Shown: positions 59,609-64,000 of the stretch, in pieces
How positions within the stretch are numbered: the stretch's first letter is position 1
Layout: each line of letters starts with the position of its first letter
Origin: Bacteroidota bacterium
GTDB lineage: Bacteria > Bacteroidota > Bacteroidia > Chitinophagales > BACL12
Assembly: GCA_016718035.1 (NCBI GenBank)
Contig: JADKEK010000001.1
Location: 124,001 to 188,000, forward strand
Direction: 5' to 3'
DNA length: 64,000 nt
Notes under the pieces: generated by a model
The model's input: only the letters and a program-made list of their open reading frames with translations
The model's database searches: none
What the model was told of the DNA's origin: nothing
Position numbers and translations under genes: made by a program

Positions 59609-61972
59609 CTAAAATAATTCTACTGTAATTTCGATATCTGTGTTTCGCCCTTTATCATCGCTGCAACTTATTTTTATTTTGCCCTCCTCAGGCTCAAAAA
59701 ATACAGGAGTTTTTACATCTGCTTCAGTTAATAACCGATCATTGATATACCAGAATACTTTTTTTACATCTGATGATACGTTCGCACTTAACATCATTTT
59801 TTGTTTATCGAGTTTATCAATTAAATATTCCATATTGTTAATAGGAGAAGTAATAGAAGGTGCGCCATCTGAAAATACGCGCTCGCAATCGGGATTGTGT
59901 GCTGGGATTAAAGTAATGGGAATACTTTTCGACTCCATCCAGCTAATAATTTCGGGCGAATAGTTGTTGTAAAGTTTTACTTTATAACCCGCCTCCGGTA
60001 AACAGCTGGTGCAATAACTGAGCTTTTCATTTTCGGTAACTTTTACTTCTACCAAATGGTCGCAAATTACATTTTTTGATACACCGGGTATAAAATAATC
60101 CAACACTACATTATCACAAAAATCGGCAGGGTTTTTTCCTGTAACTGAACAAACATATCTGAATTGAATGCTCGAAGGCATAGTATTCCATTCTTTGTTA
60201 TTTTCTTTTTCAATGGCATTAAATAAATTAAATAATAATGGCGTGGCAACATTTGCTCCGGATAATTCAGGAACACCTTTACCGGAAAAATTACCCACCC
60301 AAACACCAATGGTATAATTATTATTGTAACCAATACTCCAGGCATCTTTTCTGCCATAAGATGTTCCTGTTTTCCATGCAATCAATGGAACATTTTTAGC
60401 ATTTTGATAAAAGTTAGGTAAATCAGGTCGGGTCAACTGAGTTAAAATTTCATTCACCATAAATGCTGCATTGGGTGAAATTATTTGTGTAGCACTTGTA
60501 TCATCATCCTCTTGAAGCCACCTGATGTGCGCATATTGTCCTCCATTTGCAAAACTGCTATACAAACGGGTTAATTGCTCCAGTGAAACACCACAACCAC
60601 CCAATGCTACTGATAATCCCAAATCATTTCTTTTTTGGTCAATACTACTGAAATCGCATTGAATTAATTTATTCAAAAACTTATCTAAACCTAAATCACT
60701 TAATGTTTTTACAGCCGGAATATTTAGTGAGTGGGAGAGGGCGTATTCAATGGTGATATTGCCTTTATAATCTTCATCATAATTTTCGGGACTATAACCT
60801 GAATAATTTACGGGCACATCGGCAATAATTGATTGAGGAGTTTGTAAGCCTTCATCAAATGCTATAGCATATAATAATGGTTTTAATGTACTTCCCGGAG
60901 AACGTATAGCTTGCACACCATCTACCTGACCGCCATCCAAGGTATTAAAAAAATCGCCTGAGCCAACATAAGCCACCACCTGATGTGTGTGATTGTCGAT
61001 AATAATAGCTGCTCCGTTATGAATATCTAAACCCCACAATTGACGAACATAATCACCAACTTGTTTTTCAGCTTGCATTTGTTGCTCAGCAATTAAATTC
61101 GATTTAATGATGGGTTTTCCCGGATATTGATATTTTAATCTTGTAGAAAAATGCCGGGCTAATTTTGGGCCTTCTGTTCTGAATGCATTAAATGGTTCGT
61201 TTAACGCATCATCAATAATATCATCGGGAAATAATTGGTCGGACTTAAATCGGTTCAGCCATTTATTTCTTTCGCGAATAATTACATCATTATTTACCCC
61301 CGGACGTAATGTGGTTGGTCTGTTCGGGATTATAGAAAGCGCAGTTAATTCTGCTAAGCTTAATACCTCCGGTGTTTTTTCCAAATACAAAACAGATGCT
61401 GCTTTAACACCTTCTATATTACCTCCATAAGGCACTAGGTTTAAATACATCTGTAAAATTTCCTCTTTGGAATACAACATGTCGATTTGTAATGCGCGAA
61501 ACATTTCTACGAATTTGTTTCCATAAGTTCTGTCCTTGGGTTGCAACAAACGGGCAACCTGCATCGTAATTGTAGATGCTCCTGAGGTGCGCGTGCCTGT
61601 GGTAATATTATTATACAATGCTCTAACAACCGCTCCGGGATTTACTCCGGGGTGGCGATAAAAATATTTATCCTCTTTATAAATAATAGCAGTTTGCATG
61701 GCCGGTGTTATTTCTGATAACTCGGTCATCATTCGCCATTTATCATCACTGGTTAAAAACGCATTTAAAACAGTACCATCTCGGGCTGTCACAATTTGTG
61801 AATACTCGATATCAACTTTGACCGGAAATAAAATATTTAGTAAAAAAAACAACCCAAAACATATCGCAAAACCTAATACCATTTTTTTTATCCATCGCAA
61901 ATAACGATTATGGTTAAATGCTTGATGAATTCGGATAATAAAGTGGTTTAATTGTTTAAGGGGTAGGTTCAT
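59609..61972 (-). CDS. pbpC: Penicillin-binding protein 1C
   Basis: A 787-residue bifunctional cell-wall synthase. Membrane helix 31-50. Transglycosylase domain (about 60-240) with catalytic Glu100 in YKEDKYFYRHPGVN and GASTITMQVARLL. Transpeptidase domain (about 315-590) with all three motifs: Ser361-x-x-Lys (STLK), SLN (415-417) and KTG (534-536). A PBP1C C-terminal beta domain follows (about 695-787). It polymerises and cross-links peptidoglycan at the inner membrane. Its ATG (61972) overlaps the stop of the upstream gene by one base (TGATG), so the two are translationally coupled. The usual neighbour, an alpha-2-macroglobulin gene, is not here. Confidence 0.95.
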   Translation of the reverse strand: MNLPLKQLNHFIIRIHQAFNHNRYLRWIKKMVLGFAICFGLFFLLNILFPVKVDIEYSQIVTARDGTVLNAFLTSDDKWRMMTELSEITPAMQTAIIYKEDKYFYRHPGVNPGAVVRALYNNITTGTRTSGASTITMQVARLLQPKDRTYGNKFVEMFRALQIDMLYSKEEILQMYLNLVPYGGNIEGVKAASVLYLEKTPEVLSLAELTALSIIPNRPTTLRPGVNNDVIIRERNKWLNRFKSDQLFPDDIIDDALNEPFNAFRTEGPKLARHFSTRLKYQYPGKPIIKSNLIAEQQMQAEKQVGDYVRQLWGLDIHNGAAIIIDNHTHQVVAYVGSGDFFNTLDGGQVDGVQAIRSPGSTLKPLLYAIAFDEGLQTPQSIIADVPVNYSGYSPENYDEDYKGNITIEYALSHSLNIPAVKTLSDLGLDKFLNKLIQCDFSSIDQKRNDLGLSVALGGCGVSLEQLTRLYSSFANGGQYAHIRWLQEDDDTSATQIISPNAAFMVNEILTQLTRPDLPNFYQNAKNVPLIAWKTGTSYGRKDAWSIGYNNNYTIGVWVGNFSGKGVPELSGANVATPLLFNLFNAIEKENNKEWNTMPSSIQFRYVCSVTGKNPADFCDNVVLDYFIPGVSKNVICDHLVEVKVTENEKLSYCTSCLPEAGYKVKLYNNYSPEIISWMESKSIPITLIPAHNPDCERVFSDGAPSITSPINNMEYLIDKLDKQKMMLSANVSSDVKKVFWYINDRLLTEADVKTPVFFEPEEGKIKISCSDDKGRNTDIEITVELF

Positions 61973-63135
61973 CAACGAAGGTAATGGAACTTGTATTTAT
62001 TGGGGATTTCATTATACATAATGGTGGTATTGTTCAAACTAAAATCAATCACAATATTAGCAGAAACAGGGATGGATTCATTGTTGTAAAATGCACGAAG
62101 TCGTTTGTCTAAATCGGTATAAACAATTACGTCTTTATCGGCTTTAATTTTCTCAGGATAAAATGTTTCTGCAATACTTAATTCACCATTGCAGTATACT
62201 TTTAGGTAGTTATTATTATCTACGTACCATAACAAATTGTCTACCACTTCATAATGTAAGGGCATTTGAGATTCTAATTCGATGATGTTGCCTTTATCGA
62301 ATACTAAAAATTGGCCCATATCATCAATATAGGCTACAATGTCATCACCTGCTTGAAATAAGGGTAATGCATTCTGCATATCGTATACTAATTCAGCATT
62401 ACAATAACTTTCAATACCATCATCTTCAACACTATAAGGAATTTCAAGACAGGTAGATTGCGTAACATTAAATAACTCATGTATCATTCCGCCATAAAAC
62501 ACTTTCAGGTAATTATAGCTGTCGATAAAGGCTACAATGTTTGCACCGGCGGCGATTTTTTGCGGCATATAATCATCTACATCAGTCTTATTGCCATGGT
62601 AGTAAATTTTAAATTGGTCGAGATGATTTACATAAGCAATAATATTATCACCGGCAATAATTTTTTTTGTAGGATGTTGCTCTAGTTCAATAAATCGCTC
62701 ATTTTCATACACATAAAAATATTCAGAAAAATCGTGCATGGCTGCTATGCTGTCGCCAAAGGCAAAAGGGTTTTGCTGTATGTTCCCCAAATATTTTCTT
62801 GCAGTACCATTATAAACAGAAAAGCTGCCGCCGGTGGCATAATATAAATAGTAGTCGGTGTTTTTATAAAATGAAGGATTTGAAATTTCGAGTTTTTGTT
62901 GCTCGTGGTTGGCATAATAGGTCAGGTTACCGGAATTGGAGATATAAGCGATGCTGTTTGCAGCAGGTTGAGACGAAATTATCCGTTGGGGTTCAAGATG
63001 TATAATCTTTCCCCCATCATTAACATAAAAATCGCCCTGCGCATCGGTATACCCTAACATTGCCTGTGCGGAAAGCACATATGGGTATATAAAAGTTGTG
63101 AAAACCAGTAAAATACTTACTAAATATGCCTTCAT
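61972..63135 (-). CDS. Secreted beta-propeller-like repeat protein, coupled to pbpC
   Basis: A 387-residue protein with signal peptide 1-24 (ending YVLSAQ) and no lipobox or sorting domain. It is made of seven to eight repeats of about 40 residues with the pattern I-x-A/G-x-D-N-I-x-A-Y-x-x-x-x-x-x-F-x-V-Y/F-x-x-G, for example IIAGDNIIAYVNHLDQFKIY, KIAAGANIVAFIDSYNYLKVF and FQAGDDIVAYIDDMGQFLVF. Each looks like a propeller blade rich in aromatic residues. No family is recognised with certainty. Its stop overlaps the pbpC start by one base, so a function with PBP1C in the periplasm is likely (inference). Confidence 0.75.
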   Translation of the reverse strand: MKAYLVSILLVFTTFIYPYVLSAQAMLGYTDAQGDFYVNDGGKIIHLEPQRIISSQPAANSIAYISNSGNLTYYANHEQQKLEISNPSFYKNTDYYLYYATGGSFSVYNGTARKYLGNIQQNPFAFGDSIAAMHDFSEYFYVYENERFIELEQHPTKKIIAGDNIIAYVNHLDQFKIYYHGNKTDVDDYMPQKIAAGANIVAFIDSYNYLKVFYGGMIHELFNVTQSTCLEIPYSVEDDGIESYCNAELVYDMQNALPLFQAGDDIVAYIDDMGQFLVFDKGNIIELESQMPLHYEVVDNLLWYVDNNNYLKVYCNGELSIAETFYPEKIKADKDVIVYTDLDKRLRAFYNNESIPVSANIVIDFSLNNTTIMYNEIPNKYKFHYLR

Positions 63136-63218
63136 TGCTCAGTATTGCTTAAAAAAACGTTCATTTTCTCATTAAAGGTATGATATTTGTAAAAATTTGA
63201 ATTAAAAATTCCCACATT

Positions 63219-64000
63219 ATGAAACGAATTATTATGCTTTCGATTTTTACTACGCTGGCAGCTATGTTTACCAGAGCACAAGGCGTTGATGTTAAAACTT
63301 TGCCGCCAATTGATGAACTTGGTTCCGGCACTTACATGGGCAAGCAGGGTGGCTTATACCCCAATGGCAGCAATACTATGCCTGAAGCTTTTTATGCAGA
63401 TGCAGTGGTTATGGCGCAGTCTATTCAGCCACTAAACAGCGCAGGTAAACCTGACCCTAACGGGAAGATAGGTCTTATTACTATTGGTGCTTCTACCGTA
63501 GCCATGTTTAGTAAAGGATTGGAAAATATGGTGCCTAACTATAAAGGTTTAAACAAGGAAATTAGTTTTGTTAACTGCGGTATAGGCGGACAGGATTTGA
63601 GTGATATCATGGAGCCATCTGCCAATTTCTGGAAAGTTATTGATGGCAGGTTAACAGAATCTGGGTTAACTTTTGACCAGGTTCAGGTAATTTGGTTCCA
63701 GGAGGATAATTTGCGCAACCGTGAAGACGGTTTTGAGAGCAGAGGGAAACAATTGATGGACGATTTTACCTACATGGTTAATTTCTGCAAAAAACGTTAC
63801 CCTAATTTAAAATTATTTTATGTGACCGGACGCCATACAACTGAATTTATGCCTCCGGAAGGAAAAGACAAACACCGCGAGCCAAAAGCTTATATTAATG
63901 GTTGGGCTTGTAAATGGTTAATTGAAAAACAAATTGAAGGTGATAAATCACTTGCTTATAAAGGTGAAGACGCTGTTGCGCCATTAATTTTATGGGGTCC
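63219..64000 (+). CDS. Secreted protein, possibly SGNH-hydrolase-like (runs off the window)
   Basis: The frame is open from ATG 63219 to the end of the window (about 260 codons, no stop). A signal peptide (MKRIIMLSIFTTLAAMFTRAQ) is followed by YMGKQGGLYPNGSNTMPEAF, then IGLITIGASTVAMFSKGLE and FVNCGIGGQDLSDIMEPSANFW, and IWFQEDNLRNREDGF. The order of GAS (possible nucleophile Ser block), a GIGGQD segment and a later loop recalls SGNH hydrolases, but the blocks are not exact. The catalytic Asp/His block would lie beyond the window. It is divergent from the repeat-protein gene. Confidence 0.7.
   Translation, partial: MKRIIMLSIFTTLAAMFTRAQGVDVKTLPPIDELGSGTYMGKQGGLYPNGSNTMPEAFYADAVVMAQSIQPLNSAGKPDPNGKIGLITIGASTVAMFSKGLENMVPNYKGLNKEISFVNCGIGGQDLSDIMEPSANFWKVIDGRLTESGLTFDQVQVIWFQEDNLRNREDGFESRGKQLMDDFTYMVNFCKKRYPNLKLFYVTGRHTTEFMPPEGKDKHREPKAYINGWACKWLIEKQIEGDKSLAYKGEDAVAPLILWG

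Overview
The window looks like a piece of a free-living Bacteroidota chromosome, probably near Chitinophagales or Saprospiria (inference, no marker gene was searched). The signs are low G+C, several secreted proteins ending in a type IX secretion (T9SS) type A sorting domain with a PNP motif, a SusC/SusD pair, many Bacteroidota-style lipoproteins (DUF4296, DUF4197, DUF3089), TAnnTTTG promoter-like boxes, few clear Shine-Dalgarno sites, and succinyl-CoA:3-ketoacid CoA-transferase and DAHP synthase/chorismate mutase genes of the type common in that phylum. No rRNA, tRNA, CRISPR array, prophage or transposase was seen.

Layout. 1-5.6 kb: end of a T9SS cargo gene, an RCC1-repeat T9SS protein, xseAB, and a large unrecognised 751-residue protein. 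5.6-6.3 kb: a gene-poor stretch with a hairpin-rich leader on the minus strand and a separate 130 bp palindromic repeat. 6.3-11 kb: a complete cyanophycin module, with cphA divergent from cphB and iaaA convergent with cphB; repeats lie on both sides of cphA. 11-15 kb: exported MsrA, a small beta-barrel-like protein, an S4 RNA-binding protein, an SCP2 protein and a secreted 559-residue protein. 15-19 kb: DAHP synthase/chorismate mutase, prephenate dehydratase and a frame-broken SLC13 transporter. 19-26 kb: Rieske oxygenase, TonB-domain lipoprotein, AlkC-like glycosylase and MutS2. 26-34 kb: BASS transporter, a frame-broken acyltransferase, a beta-propeller T9SS protein, a PLP decarboxylase, a frame-broken lipid kinase and a DUF3089 lipoprotein. 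34-39 kb: YggS, DUF4296, scoAB, class IV aminotransferase and photolyase. 39-49 kb: lipoprotein, histidine kinase, DUF4139 protein, a secreted protein, a T9SS protein, ndk, nrnA and cyclophilin. 49-54 kb: lipoprotein, persulfide dioxygenase/rhodanese fusion, 2-oxoacid dehydrogenase E2, CinA and DUF4197. 54-64 kb: SusC/SusD, PBP1C coupled to a secreted repeat protein, and the start of a secreted protein that runs off the window.

How the genes fit together: CphA makes cyanophycin, CphB cuts it to beta-Asp-Arg dipeptides and IaaA can split those, so nitrogen storage and recovery are encoded in one 4.7 kb locus. PheA and the DAHP synthase/chorismate mutase form a short aromatic amino acid operon. 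MutS2 with AlkC, plus photolyase and exonuclease VII, cover DNA maintenance. ScoAB and the E2 subunit belong to acyl-CoA metabolism.

The most unusual observations are the structured minus-strand leader with a Cys-rich frame and a terminator-like hairpin just before the 751-residue gene, that protein itself, the repeats bracketing cphA, the PBP1C/repeat-protein coupling, and three genes each broken by one missing base in a short homopolymer (most likely assembly errors, possibly real).
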